From Prauserella marina (GTDB lineage: Bacteria > Actinomycetota > Actinomycetes > Mycobacteriales > Pseudonocardiaceae): 64,000 nt of DNA. Numbering within the stretch: position 1 is the first letter of the stretch; every line of letters starts with the position of its first letter. Below, piece after piece: positions 1-9,120 of this stretch. The translations under genes were made by a program, and so were the position numbers. The notes under the pieces are model-generated. The model had not been told where the DNA came from, did not search any database, and worked only from the letters and a program-made list of their open reading frames with translations. Where the stretch lies: positions 5,929,001 to 5,993,000 of the forward strand of contig NZ_CP016353.1 in NCBI RefSeq assembly GCF_002240355.1, given 5' to 3'.

Positions 1-2
1 CC

Positions 3-230
3 GATCTGGCTCTCGTCGCGAGCTGGTTCCCCCACGCGGGCCGCGACGATGCCGCACTCACCCTGCGGGTGCCGAGCGACGGTGGAGTTCCCGCGCTGAA
101 AGGGCTACTCGACCGGCTCGCGAGCGCTTCGGTCGTGATCGACGACTTCTCCGTGCACACACCGGATCTGGACGACGTGTTCTTCGCATTGACCGATCAC
201 TCCAGTACTGAAAAGGAAACCAGCAGATGA
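3..230 (+). CDS. ABC transporter ATP-binding protein, C-terminal end (partial)
   Basis: This is the last 75 codons of a gene that begins before the window. The frame reads through to a TGA that overlaps the ATG of the following permease (ATGA). The C-terminal region ends with a PDLDDVFFALT motif, which is typical of the extra C-terminal domain of DrrA-like drug-exporter ATPases. The catalytic Walker motifs lie outside the window. The overlap with an ABC-2 permease makes a DrrAB-type export pair the natural reading; the substrate cannot be told. Confidence 0.8.
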   Translation, partial: DLALVASWFPHAGRDDAALTLRVPSDGGVPALKGLLDRLASASVVIDDFSVHTPDLDDVFFALTDHSSTEKETSR

Positions 231-1018
231 CCACCATGTCCTATGCGGCCCGTGACTCGTTCACCATGCTGCGACGCAATATCCGGCGCATGCGGCGCTA
301 CCCGTCGATGACCCTGATGCTGGTCGGCATCCCTGTCGTCCTGCTCCTGTTGTTCGTCTACGTATTCGGTGGTTCGCTCGGCGCCGGAATCGGTTCCCTC
401 GCGGGAGAAAGCGGGGACTACGTCAACTACCTCACGCCTGGAATCGTGTTGATGGCCATCGCCAGTGCCGGGCAGGGAACCGCGATTTCCGTCGCGCTCG
501 ACAGGTCGGAAGGCATCATCGCCAGATTCCGGACCATGGCTATCGCCAGGGGCGCCGTCCTGACCGGGCACGTGATCGGCAGTCTCATTCAGATGATGTT
601 CTGTGTGGTCGTCATCATCGGGGTGGCGTTGCTGGTCGGCTTCCGTCCGAACGCGACATTCATCGAGTGGATGGCCGCCTTCGGCATGATCAGCCTGTTC
701 GGCCTCGCGCTCACCTGGCTGACCGTGGCTCTCGGGCTGGTGAGCAGCAGCGTCGAGACCGCGAGCAACGCCCCGATGCCGCTGATCCTGCTGCCATTCC
801 TCGGAAGCGGCTTCGTGCCGACGGACTCGATGCCGACGGCGATCCGCTGGTTCGCCGAGTACCAGCCCTTCACCCCGGTGATCGAGACCTTGCGTGGCCT
901 GTTGCTCGGCAGCGGGATCGGCAACAGCGCACTGCTGGCCATCGCCTGGTGTATCGGCCTCACCACCCTCAGCTACCTGTGGGCGGTCCGGCGGTTCGCG
1001 AAGGCCGCGATCCGCTAG
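227..1018 (+). CDS. ABC-2 type (DrrB-like) transport permease
   Basis: A 263-residue membrane protein that would form the channel half of a drug- or lipid-exporting ABC transporter. After a short cytoplasmic N terminus there are about six hydrophobic segments, the first near residues 28-48 (LMLVGIPVVLLLLFVYVFGG). The pattern and length match ABC-2/DrrB permeases, including the conserved stretch around VPTDSMPTAIRWFAEYQPFTP near residue 200. The start is fixed by the 4-nt ATGA overlap with the ATPase gene, so the two are translationally coupled. A hairpin follows the stop. The exported compound is unknown. Confidence 0.88.
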   Translation: MTTMSYAARDSFTMLRRNIRRMRRYPSMTLMLVGIPVVLLLLFVYVFGGSLGAGIGSLAGESGDYVNYLTPGIVLMAIASAGQGTAISVALDRSEGIIARFRTMAIARGAVLTGHVIGSLIQMMFCVVVIIGVALLVGFRPNATFIEWMAAFGMISLFGLALTWLTVALGLVSSSVETASNAPMPLILLPFLGSGFVPTDSMPTAIRWFAEYQPFTPVIETLRGLLLGSGIGNSALLAIAWCIGLTTLSYLWAVRRFAKAAIR

Positions 1019-1025
1019 GCATACC

Positions 1026-1064
1026 TGCCCGGCGAGAGCAAGGGAGCTTTGCTGTCGCCGGGCA
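1026..1064. terminator. Hairpin after the ABC operon whose loop is a dispersed repeat
   Basis: The arms TGCCCGGCGA (1026-1035) and TCGCCGGGCA (1055-1064) are perfectly complementary. The 19-nt loop is GAGCAAGGGAGCTTTGCT plus one base, the same 18-mer that forms one arm of the hairpin at 45157-45205. It sits 7 nt after the permease stop, so it plausibly ends the ABC transcript. There is no U-tract. Confidence 0.55.
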
Positions 1065-1166
1065 GCCGCGAAACCCAGGGCCGAAGCCTTTCCGAAACCC
1101 TCCCGAAGCCCCACGCGCACAACATCGGTATCGACCACCGAACAGCAAGTCGAGGAGTCGATTCCG

Positions 1167-1787
1167 ATGGCGAAAACCACCACGGCAGCCGAGCAGACCC
1201 CGCTGCGGGTCGCGGTCATCGTCGGCAGCATCCGCACCGACCGGTTCTGCCCCACCCCGGCGAACTGGATCGCCGACCAAGCACGCAAACGCGAGGACCT
1301 CGACGTCGATCTGATCGACCTCGCCGACTACGACCTGCCCATCGTGCTTGGCGGCAACGACGAAAGCGCGCCCACGCCCGACGCCGTCGGCGAACTCGGC
1401 AAGCGGCTCGCGCGGGCCGACGCCTTCATCGTCGTCACGCCCATCTACAACCGCTCCTACCCCGCCGCACTCAAGAACGCCATCGACTGGTTCTACACCG
1501 AATGGCAGCTCAAACCCGTCGGCTGCGTCTCCTACGGCGGCATCACCGGCGGGTTGCAGGCAGTTGACGCCCTGCGCGGGGTTTTCACCGAGTTCCACGC
1601 CGTGCCGTTGCGCGACTCGGTCATGTTCGCCAACTTCTGGAAGACGTTCGACCACGACGGCCGTCCCGTCGACGGCGAGAGCGCGGCCAAGCTCGCCGAC
1701 GGTTTCCTCAACCAGCTCACCTGGTGGGGTAACACGCTGCGCGAGGGGCGGACCCAGCGCGCCTATCCCTTCGGGGAATCCGAGTAA
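1167..1787 (+). CDS. NADPH-dependent FMN reductase family flavoprotein
   Basis: A 206-residue flavodoxin-fold protein of the NADPH-dependent FMN reductase family (PF03358). It starts its core strand with LRVAVIVGSIRTDRFC near residue 13 and has the family signature VVTPIYNRSYPAALKNAIDW near residues 90-110, followed by a glycine-rich YGGITGG loop. Such enzymes reduce FMN or quinone- and azo-type substrates with NADPH. The ATG at 1167 was chosen because homology begins just after it; the open frame extends further upstream but has no recognisable domain there. It stands 73 nt before an MFS exporter gene, suggesting a shared detoxification role, which is inference. Confidence 0.85.
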   Translation: MAKTTTAAEQTPLRVAVIVGSIRTDRFCPTPANWIADQARKREDLDVDLIDLADYDLPIVLGGNDESAPTPDAVGELGKRLARADAFIVVTPIYNRSYPAALKNAIDWFYTEWQLKPVGCVSYGGITGGLQAVDALRGVFTEFHAVPLRDSVMFANFWKTFDHDGRPVDGESAAKLADGFLNQLTWWGNTLREGRTQRAYPFGESE

Positions 1788-1860
1788 CCCGTCGCCAAGA
1801 CGTCACGGTGACGCCGGTGCGAAAGCACGGCGGTCATTCGCACGAGAAAGGCCCCGTGCC

Positions 1861-3492
1861 ATGATCCCCACCACCGCCCCCGAGCGGCCGACCTGGCGTG
1901 AGTGGACCGGCCTCGTACTGCTCGCGCTGCCGTTGTTCATGATGGCCACCGACTTCACCGTGATGTTCATGGCCATGCCCGCCGTCACGGCCGACCTTGT
2001 TCCCTCGACGACCCAAACACTGTGGATCATGCACATCGGCGAGTTCGTCGGCGCGGGTTTCGTCATCACGATGGGCTGGCTCACCGGCCGGATCGGGCCC
2101 CGGTTCCTGCTGCTTGCCGCCATGGGCCTCTACGGTCTCGCCTCGGCACTCGCCGCCTTCGCGTCGAACCCGGAGACCCTGCTGGCCGCCCGCGTACTGA
2201 TCGGGGTGGCGGCGGGTGCCTCTACCCCCGCCGCGATGGCGATGCTGCGTTCGATGTTCACCGGCAAGCAATTCGGCATCGCCTTCGCCGTGCTGATGGG
2301 AGCGTTCACCGTCGGCGGCGCGCTCGGGCCACCCATCGGCGGGCTGCTACTCGAACATTTCTGGTGGGGCTCGGTCTTTCTCATCAACGTTCCGGTCGCC
2401 GCACTCGTGCTCACCGGTGGACTCCTGTTGTTTCCCCGCGGCGGAGAGCGGACCGCCGACCGCATCGACATGCCCAGCGTCGCGCTTTCCATCACGGCGG
2501 TCATGTCAGTTGTTTTCGGGCTACAGGAGATCGCCGACCAGGGTGTCTCCGTTCCCTACGTTCTGGTGACGCTCGCCGGTTTCGGGCTGGGCGCATGGTT
2601 CATCCGTCGGCAGCGGCGTCTCGACAACCCGTTGCTCGATCTGAAGCTGTTCTCCATCAAGGCACTCCGGGTCACGGTGTCGGCATTCGTGTTGTCCTCA
2701 CTGGCTTTCGTGGCCGTGGACTTTCTGCTGGTGCAGTACCTGCAACTCGTCACCGGTGTGCCGACCTCGCGGCTCGGGCTGTTGCTTGCCGTTCCCGGCA
2801 TCGCCGCGATCCTGAGCACGATCGTGACTCCCCCGATCGCACGGCGATTCGCCCCCTCCCACATCATGGCCTCGGGCCTGGTGATCGCGCTCGGCGGTGC
2901 GCTCGCGATCATCACCTCGATTCTGGTCGTTCCACATCAGACTTGGCTGCTGATCTCGGGAACGACCGCCATCGCGTTCGGCGTCAACCCGCTGATGCTG
3001 CTCGGAGCCCAGTTGATCGTCACGTCGGCTCCGAGGAAGCAGGCCGGATCGGCCGTCGCGATCCAGGACATCGGCGCCGGGCTCGGCGGGGCATTCGGCA
3101 TGGCCCTCATCGGCAGCCTCGCCATGGCGGTTTTCGGTCGCGTGCTCAACGGCAGGGCTCCCTCGGACGTCTCGGCTGCCGACCTCGAAGCGGCGACGCA
3201 GAGTCCAGGCGGCGCGATGACCGTCGCCGAAGGGCTTCGAGGGGACACCGGCGACGGCATGATCACCGTGACCCAGGAGGCCCTTTCCCTTGGCACCGTC
3301 GCGGCCTACGCGACCGCCGTCCTGCTCGGTGTCGCCACCATCGTCTTCGTCCTGCGGGGCCTTCGCGGGGTCCAACTGCCATCGGTCGCGGAAGCCGACG
3401 ACCCCGATGCGGATCTCGACGGCCCGAGTGCGGATCTCGCGCGCACGAACGCGGATCTCGACGTCCTGGACGCGGGACTCGCGGGGCGCTAG
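1861..3492 (+). CDS. MFS multidrug exporter, DHA2 (14-helix) type
   Basis: A 543-residue major facilitator of the EmrB/QacA (DHA2) class, expected to be a proton-coupled drug exporter in the membrane. The N-terminal half carries the helix-1 motif TDFTVMFMAMPA and motif A-like GWLTGRIGPR near residue 65. Motif C-like GALGPPIGG is near residue 155. About 14 hydrophobic segments are visible. The C terminus is an odd hydrophilic tail of repeated ADLxx units (DADLDG, SADLAR, NADLDV, DAGLAG), resembling a few pentapeptide-repeat turns and encoded by a thrice-repeated GCGGATCTCG. The gene converges on the AfsR-like gene with a 4-bp overlap of the ends. Confidence 0.88.
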   Translation: MIPTTAPERPTWREWTGLVLLALPLFMMATDFTVMFMAMPAVTADLVPSTTQTLWIMHIGEFVGAGFVITMGWLTGRIGPRFLLLAAMGLYGLASALAAFASNPETLLAARVLIGVAAGASTPAAMAMLRSMFTGKQFGIAFAVLMGAFTVGGALGPPIGGLLLEHFWWGSVFLINVPVAALVLTGGLLLFPRGGERTADRIDMPSVALSITAVMSVVFGLQEIADQGVSVPYVLVTLAGFGLGAWFIRRQRRLDNPLLDLKLFSIKALRVTVSAFVLSSLAFVAVDFLLVQYLQLVTGVPTSRLGLLLAVPGIAAILSTIVTPPIARRFAPSHIMASGLVIALGGALAIITSILVVPHQTWLLISGTTAIAFGVNPLMLLGAQLIVTSAPRKQAGSAVAIQDIGAGLGGAFGMALIGSLAMAVFGRVLNGRAPSDVSAADLEAATQSPGGAMTVAEGLRGDTGDGMITVTQEALSLGTVAAYATAVLLGVATIVFVLRGLRGVQLPSVAEADDPDADLDGPSADLARTNADLDVLDAGLAGR

Positions 3493-6400
3493 TGCTGCGC
3501 GTCCACGAGCGAGCGAACGCGATCGGCGTCGCGGATGTCCGGCGCCGAAGCGGGCACCCCGGCGCGCTCACGAACGGCTTCGGCCGTACCAAGCAGCTCG
3601 ACGGCGGCCTCCCGGTCGGCGCGCAGCGCGCTGACGGCAGCGGCCAGTTCCAGCAACCGCGCCTCCACCAGCGGACTGCTCGCGCGCCGGGGCGCCGAGT
3701 ACAGCGAACGCAACGAGAGCAACACCTTCTCGGCATGCTCAATTCGGCTTTCCCACACCGCGAGGAATCCGTCCTCGAACAGCATGATCGGTTCCTGGAC
3801 AGCCGTGGCGCCACGCAGAATCCAGTGGTCGAGCAGCGAGCGAGCGCGGGGGAAATCCCCGTGATATCTGGCGATCATCGACTCGGCGAACGCGGCGAAG
3901 TCGAGACCGTACTCGTAGGCTACGTCCGCGGCGAGCCCTCTCGCGTTACCGAGACAGGTCGTGGCATGAGCAAGGTCCCCTGATCGCAACGCCGTTATCG
4001 CGGCCGCCACGTACCACCAGGACGCCTCGGCCCACAGTTCGAGATCGAGGCAGACTTCCAGCGCGCGCTCGACGACACCGGCCGCCCCGACGTGGTCTCC
4101 ATCCACTTCGGACTTCTGATACTCGACGGCGAGTACCTGCGCGAGACCATACCCGCCACCAAGCTCACGCCACACCGCCTCGGGATCGCGTCCTCCGGAA
4201 AGCCCCCGCGGCGGCTCACCCCAGTTGCTGACGACGAACCAGTCCCGCTGGCTCGCGGCGACGGCGGCATCCCAGTGGAGACCAGCCGCCTCCAGTTCGC
4301 CGATGGCCTCGTCCACGTGCCGCTCACCGTCCTCGCGGATACCCGTGGACAACAAGGAAGACCCGGCGAACCATTGCACCCTCGCCCGCACGCCGCGTTC
4401 GCCCGAGAACAGTGCGAGCGCCTCGTCGACCCGGTGCACTTCCCTTCCTGGTTCGGTGTCGAGGCTCAGGCACACGGCATACGTCGCCGCGGCGGCGTAT
4501 TCGTCGCCGCGCGAGCCGGGGAGATCCATCGCGGACACCAGATCCCCCAGGAGGTGACCGTGGCGCCCGGTCATCCATTGATGCCAGAACGTGGCCACGG
4601 CCAGCGCGACCGCGTTGTCCCCTTCTCCCCTGCGAACGGCCTCGTCGAAGGCGTTGCGCAGCTGCGTCCTTTCCGCCTCGAACCGAGTCAGCCACCGCCG
4701 GTGCTCCACACCGCGCAGGCCCGCGTCGGCTTGCCACGCGAAGCGGAGGTAGTACTCGGCGTGTCGCCGGACGACGCGGGTACGTTCTCCCGCCGCGTCG
4801 AGCTTTTCCTCGGCATAGGTCGCGATCGACTCCAGCAGGCCGTACCTGACACCGGCAGGCGAAGTGACGGTGGTGACCATGCTGCGGTCGACGAGGCCGA
4901 TCAGTACATCGACCACTTCGGACTGATCCACCAATGCACCCGTGCCGGGATCGTCGGCACAGATCGCCTCAGCCGCGGCAAGACCCACACTGCCTGGATG
5001 AACGGCGAGGCGGCGCAGCACGGCCTGCTCCTTCTCATCGAGCAGTGACCAGCTCCAATCGATCATGCCGCGAAGGGTCTGCTGGCGTCGCGGCACCGCG
5101 TGGCCGGGACGGCGCAGGATGCTCAACCGCTCACTGAGCCGCTCAAGCAGATCCGGCACCGAAAGCCCTCGGATACGGCTCGCGGCCAGTTCCAGCGCCA
5201 AGGGCAGCCCGTCGAGCCGCCTGCACAATTCGGTGATCGCCTCTGCCGTCTCGGCGTCGATCGCGAAGTCCGGGTCGCCCGCCTTCGCCCGTGCCGCGAA
5301 GAACTCCACCGCCTCACCGGCTTCGCCGTCCTCACCCGGTTCCGTACTGAGGGTCGCGACGTTGAACCGCTGTTCCTCCGGCAGTCCCATGGGCTCGCGG
5401 CTGGTGGCGAGAACCCGGGCTGCTGGCGCCTCGCGCAGTAGCTCGCCGACGAAGGCCGCCACCTCGGCGATGACGTGCTCGCAGTTGTCCAGCACCAACA
5501 GCACCGGCCGCGCGCCGATCGCCTCTCGCACCCGCTCGCCGTTGCCCGTTGGCGACCCCGGTTCGGGAAGGTCGAGCGCGGCGATGACGGAGGCCGCGAC
5601 GCGCTCGCCCGACCTCGGCCCCTCAGGCGTGGCCGCGAGTTCGGTCAGGTCGATGAACCAGCCTCCGCGTTCGAACCGAGGGGCTTGCTCGCGCGCGACG
5701 TGCAGCGCCAGCTTCGTCTTGCCGACCCCGCCGATGCCGGTCAACGTGACCAAACGCGCCTCGGCCAGCAATTCCGCAATCTGGCGGCTCTCGCTTCGCC
5801 GACCGATCAACGGTGTCGTCTCGGCAGGGATGTTGGTGCGGGCTTTCCGCGCCGGAACGGGCTCGGCAGCCGGTTTCGAGACCAGTGAAGGATCCTGGCG
5901 AAGGATGCGCCCGTGCAGCTCACGCACCTGAGGACTGGGATCGACGCCGAGTTCGTCGGCAAGGTGGTGGCGCAGCTTCTCGAACGTCTCCAGCGCCTCC
6001 CGTTGTCGGCCAAGTTGGTACAGCGCCAGCATCACGGCCGCGGCCGACCGCTCGCGAGCAGGATGCGACTCCCCCACGCCGTTGGCGACGCCGAGCGCCT
6101 GCTCCGGCTCTCCATTGTCCAGCAGCGCCTCGCTCAGCGATTCCCTTGCCCCGGCCCGTAGTTCTCTCAGCTCCGATACGCTCGGGGCGAGCCAGATCTC
6201 GTCGACGGCGTCGCCGTAGGGCTCCCCTCGCCACGATTCCAGCGCGTCCCTCAGCACTTCGACCCGCTGTGCCGGTGTACCTGCCCCGCGTGAGCGCTCG
6301 ACCGCGTCCCTGAACCTGACGGCGTCCACTGTGTCCGGTGAAAGGGCGAGCCGGTAGCCCGCCGGTGTGTGGGTCAAGAGTTCCCGAGCGCCGGGTCGCG

Positions 6401-6635
6401 CCTTGTCCAAAACGGAGCGCAGCCGGGAAAGCTTTGCCCTGAGCACTTTCGCCGGATTCGCGGGCAGTCGCCCTTCCCACAGGCGGTCGATGAGCGCGTC
6501 GGCCGAAACCGGTTCGCCGCCGGCGACGACCAGCGAGGCCAGCAACAGCCGAAGCTGGCGTTCGGCCACCTCGACGGGGACGCCCTCCCCGGTACTGAGC
6601 CGAACGGGCCCCAGCACCTCGATTCGCATGGTCAC
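3489..6635 (-). CDS. AfsR/SARP-like transcriptional regulator with BTAD and ATPase domains
   Basis: A 1048-residue regulator. Residues 1-95 form a winged-helix OmpR-like DNA-binding domain (MRIEVLGPVRL ... KVLRAKLSRLRSVL). Residues about 95-255 form a BTAD helical domain. An AAA/NB-ARC-type ATPase follows, with P-loop GIGGVGKTK near residue 298 and Walker B VLLVLDNCEHV near residue 376. The remainder is an alpha-helical TPR-like region of about 400 residues. The GTG at 6635 overlaps the TGA of the upstream TetR gene (GTGA), which supports that start over the ATG two codons later. Proteins of this build activate nearby secondary-metabolite or export genes; the target here is not evident. Confidence 0.9.
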   Translation of the reverse strand: MTMRIEVLGPVRLSTGEGVPVEVAERQLRLLLASLVVAGGEPVSADALIDRLWEGRLPANPAKVLRAKLSRLRSVLDKARPGARELLTHTPAGYRLALSPDTVDAVRFRDAVERSRGAGTPAQRVEVLRDALESWRGEPYGDAVDEIWLAPSVSELRELRAGARESLSEALLDNGEPEQALGVANGVGESHPARERSAAAVMLALYQLGRQREALETFEKLRHHLADELGVDPSPQVRELHGRILRQDPSLVSKPAAEPVPARKARTNIPAETTPLIGRRSESRQIAELLAEARLVTLTGIGGVGKTKLALHVAREQAPRFERGGWFIDLTELAATPEGPRSGERVAASVIAALDLPEPGSPTGNGERVREAIGARPVLLVLDNCEHVIAEVAAFVGELLREAPAARVLATSREPMGLPEEQRFNVATLSTEPGEDGEAGEAVEFFAARAKAGDPDFAIDAETAEAITELCRRLDGLPLALELAASRIRGLSVPDLLERLSERLSILRRPGHAVPRRQQTLRGMIDWSWSLLDEKEQAVLRRLAVHPGSVGLAAAEAICADDPGTGALVDQSEVVDVLIGLVDRSMVTTVTSPAGVRYGLLESIATYAEEKLDAAGERTRVVRRHAEYYLRFAWQADAGLRGVEHRRWLTRFEAERTQLRNAFDEAVRRGEGDNAVALAVATFWHQWMTGRHGHLLGDLVSAMDLPGSRGDEYAAAATYAVCLSLDTEPGREVHRVDEALALFSGERGVRARVQWFAGSSLLSTGIREDGERHVDEAIGELEAAGLHWDAAVAASQRDWFVVSNWGEPPRGLSGGRDPEAVWRELGGGYGLAQVLAVEYQKSEVDGDHVGAAGVVERALEVCLDLELWAEASWWYVAAAITALRSGDLAHATTCLGNARGLAADVAYEYGLDFAAFAESMIARYHGDFPRARSLLDHWILRGATAVQEPIMLFEDGFLAVWESRIEHAEKVLLSLRSLYSAPRRASSPLVEARLLELAAAVSALRADREAAVELLGTAEAVRERAGVPASAPDIRDADRVRSLVDAQH

Positions 6636-7270
6636 GATCCTAATGGCGGGTGAGCTGTCCCTGCCTTCTCCGCGTCACCGACAAGAGCGTCCCAGCCGCC
6701 CATGGCGACGTCGACGATGGCGTGGGCCTGTTCGCGAGTGCAGCCGTCGCGGGCCTGGATCGACAGTCCGTGCAGCACGGTCTGGACATAGGCCGCCGCG
6801 ACGGCCGCGTCCAGCGAAGCAGGGAGATCACCCGCTTCGATACCGCGCTCGATGCGTGCTTGGATCCTGCGCTCGGCGAGGCGACGGCGTTCGGCGAGTT
6901 TGCCGCCGACGTCCTCGTGCCCGGAGCCGAGGTTGAGCCCAGCCAGCGTGACCATGCAGCCAGGCGGATTCCGCTGATCGGTGTAGGCGTCGGCGTTGTC
7001 GCGCAGCGCCCCTTCGATCGCCTCCCTTGCCCCCGCGCGCACGAGCGCGCGGTCGGTCGGGGATGCACCCGGCGGGTCGTACAGCTCGATGGCTGCCTCG
7101 AACAGCTCACCCTTCGAGCCGAAAGCCGCGTAGAGGCTGGTCGGCGTGATGCCGAGCGCCTCGGTGAGCATCGCGACCGAGACTCCCTCGTAGCCGCGTC
7201 GCCAGAACAAGTCCATCGCGGTGCGCAACGCCGCGTCCTTGTCGAAGCTTCGTGGCCTCCCTCTCACCAC
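6632..7270 (-). CDS. TetR family transcriptional regulator
   Basis: A repressor-type regulator of about 212 residues. The HTH lies near residues 28-48 (VSVAMLTEALGITPTSLYAAFGSK), preceded by GRPRSFDKDAALRTAMDLFWRRG. The GTG at 7270 was chosen because it follows a strong AGGAGG site by 9 nt and the domain begins at once; a longer reading would add 43 residues with no domain. It is divergent from the SDR gene and shares a spacer containing a 12-bp direct repeat. It is coupled by GTGA overlap to the AfsR-like gene. It probably represses the SDR and itself (inference). Confidence 0.88.
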   Translation of the reverse strand: MVRGRPRSFDKDAALRTAMDLFWRRGYEGVSVAMLTEALGITPTSLYAAFGSKGELFEAAIELYDPPGASPTDRALVRAGAREAIEGALRDNADAYTDQRNPPGCMVTLAGLNLGSGHEDVGGKLAERRRLAERRIQARIERGIEAGDLPASLDAAVAAAYVQTVLHGLSIQARDGCTREQAHAIVDVAMGGWDALVGDAEKAGTAHPPLGS

Positions 7271-7310
7271 TGCCGAACACCTCCTCGCTTGCCTTGCCTT
7301 TTCAGGATCA

Positions 7311-7349
7311 ATCACTACATAATAGCTTTTAGTAGCGATCACTACATAA
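7311..7349. promoter_or_regulatory. Direct repeats in the TetR/SDR divergent promoter
   Basis: ATCACTACATAA occurs at 7311-7322 and again at 7338-7349. Between them lies AT-rich sequence that contrasts with the surrounding GC-rich DNA. The repeats are spaced 27 bp start to start, and ACTAC/GTAG elements within also give partial dyad symmetry. The place, between divergent TetR and SDR genes, is where the TetR operator is expected. Binding is inferred only. Confidence 0.6.
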
Positions 7350-7364
7350 ATAACGGAGGCAGAT

Positions 7365-8105
7365 ATGGGCTCGCTGAACGACAAGACGGCTCTCGTCACG
7401 GGAGGAAGCAGGGGGATCGGTGCCGCGATCGCGACCAGGCTGGCCGCCGAGGGCGCGCGGGTCGCGCTGACCTACAACTCCTCGCCCGGCAAGGCGAACG
7501 CGGTGGTGGACCGGATCGTCGCCGACGGAGGCACCGCGATCGCCGTACCGGCCGCGATGGAAGACCCTCAGCAGGTGGAGGCGGCTGTCACGACGACGGT
7601 CGAGACGTTCGGCGGCGTCGACATCCTGGTGAACAACGCCGGGATCTTCCGCTACGGCCTGATCGACGAGCTGACCATCGCCGACTACGAGCGCACCATG
7701 GCCGTTCACGCGAGGGCGGCGTTCGCTGCCGTGCTGGCGGCGGTCCCGCACCTGGGTCAGGGCGGGCGGATCATCAGCATCGGCAGCAACTTCGCCGACC
7801 GGGCTCTCGGCCAGGGGATCAGCCTGTACGCGATGAGCAAGTCGGCCCTCGTCGGGTTCACCAAGGGGCTCGCCCGTGACCTCGGGCCACGCGGAATCAC
7901 GGCTGTCGTCGTCCACCCCGGTTCCACCGACACCGACATGAACCCCGCCGACTCGGCAGGGGCCGAAGATCAGCGAGCACTCACCGCACTCGGGCACTAC
8001 GCGACGACGGACGACATCGCGGCCACCGTGGCTCACCTCGCCGGCCCAGCCGGTGCCTACATCACCGGCACCACGATCACCGTCGACGGCGGAGTCAACG
8101 CGTGA
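7365..8105 (+). CDS. SDR family oxidoreductase
   Basis: A 246-residue classical short-chain dehydrogenase/reductase. The cofactor motif TGGSRGIG is at about residues 13-20, NNAG near residue 89, catalytic Ser in ISIGSNF near residue 140, and the YAMSK Tyr/Lys pair near residue 155. The C-terminal substrate loop and TVDGGVNA end are standard. A GGAGG site lies 6 nt before the ATG. The divergent TetR repressor suggests induction by a small-molecule substrate, which is unknown. Confidence 0.9.
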   Translation: MGSLNDKTALVTGGSRGIGAAIATRLAAEGARVALTYNSSPGKANAVVDRIVADGGTAIAVPAAMEDPQQVEAAVTTTVETFGGVDILVNNAGIFRYGLIDELTIADYERTMAVHARAAFAAVLAAVPHLGQGGRIISIGSNFADRALGQGISLYAMSKSALVGFTKGLARDLGPRGITAVVVHPGSTDTDMNPADSAGAEDQRALTALGHYATTDDIAATVAHLAGPAGAYITGTTITVDGGVNA

Positions 8106-8109
8106 GCGT

Positions 8110-9120
8110 TCACAGCCTGACGAGCATCTTGCCCGTGTTGGTTCCGTCGAAGAGGCCGAGAAACGCCCCGGTGGCGGCGTGGATGCCGGAGGCAGTGGTC
8201 TCGCGCAACCGCACCTGACCTTCGAGTAGCCAGCGACCGACCTGCGCCTCGAACTCGTCGGTCCGGTCGGCGTAGTCGTACACGACGAATCCGCGCAGGC
8301 TCAACCGTTTGCCGACGGCAAGGATCAGGTTGTCGGGGCCAGGTGCCGGACGCGTCTGGTTGTAGCCGGAAATGGCTCCGCACAGCGCGATCCTGCCGAA
8401 CGGCCGGATCGCGGCGATCGCGGCTCGCAGGTGGTCGCCGCCGACATTGTCGAAGTAGACGTCGATCCCGTCGGGTGCCGCGGCGCGGAGCTGTTCCCGC
8501 ACGGCGCCGTCGCGGTAGTCGAAAGCCGCGTCGAACCCGAGTTCGTCACGGAGGTAGGCGACCTTGTCGGTGGAACCAGCCGAGCCGATCACCCTGCGCG
8601 CTCCGCGCAACCTGGCGAACTGCCCGGCGAGACCGCCGACCGCACCGGCTGCTCCCGAGATGAACACGGTGTCGCCAGGCCGCATGGCGGCCACGTCGAA
8701 CAGTCCGAAGTAGGCGGTCCTTCCGGGAAGACCGAGTATTCCCAGATATGCCGAAGCCGGAGCGAGCGTCGTATCGACCCGCTGGAAGTCGGCGGATGGC
8801 GCGAGCGCGTACTCGCGCCATCCATGGTCGTGCAGCACGGTCGTTCCGACCGGCAGTTCCGGGGCTCCGGAACCGACGACCGTTCCCACCGCGCCACCGT
8901 TCATCACAGCCCCGAGCGCGAACGGTTCCACATAGGACTTGGTGTCGATCATCCTGCCGCGCATGTACGGATCCACCGAGAGGTGATCGTTGCGCACGAG
9001 AACCTCGCCTTCGCCCGGTTCGGCGATGGGAACGGAGGCGACCTCGAAGTCGTCGGCGACCGGTGTTCCCACCGGCCGCCGGACCAGGCGCACCTCCATA
9101 CCGTGACTCGGGATCGTCAT
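8110..9120 (-). CDS. Zinc-independent medium-chain NADP-dependent oxidoreductase (alkene/enone reductase type)
   Basis: A 336-residue MDR-superfamily enzyme of the leukotriene-B4 dehydrogenase/CurA type, which reduces the double bond of alpha,beta-unsaturated ketones with NADPH. It begins VRLVRRPVGTPVADDF and has the YMRGRM motif near residue 53 and the Rossmann loop SGAAGAVGGLAGQFARLRGA near residue 155. There are no zinc-ligand cysteines of the alcohol-dehydrogenase type. The ATG overlaps the stop of the preceding gene (ATGA), so it is the last gene of the ketone carboxylase operon. That position suggests it removes or forms an enone related to the ketone substrate (inference). Confidence 0.85.
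   Translation of the reverse strand: MTIPSHGMEVRLVRRPVGTPVADDFEVASVPIAEPGEGEVLVRNDHLSVDPYMRGRMIDTKSYVEPFALGAVMNGGAVGTVVGSGAPELPVGTTVLHDHGWREYALAPSADFQRVDTTLAPASAYLGILGLPGRTAYFGLFDVAAMRPGDTVFISGAAGAVGGLAGQFARLRGARRVIGSAGSTDKVAYLRDELGFDAAFDYRDGAVREQLRAAAPDGIDVYFDNVGGDHLRAAIAAIRPFGRIALCGAISGYNQTRPAPGPDNLILAVGKRLSLRGFVVYDYADRTDEFEAQVGRWLLEGQVRLRETTASGIHAATGAFLGLFDGTNTGKMLVRL

Noticed and set aside
1348-3983. Long overlapping plus-strand open frames in other phases of the MFS gene
   Set aside because: They encode Arg/Pro/Ser-rich sequence without domains and share DNA with a clear transporter; they are by-products of high GC at third codon positions.
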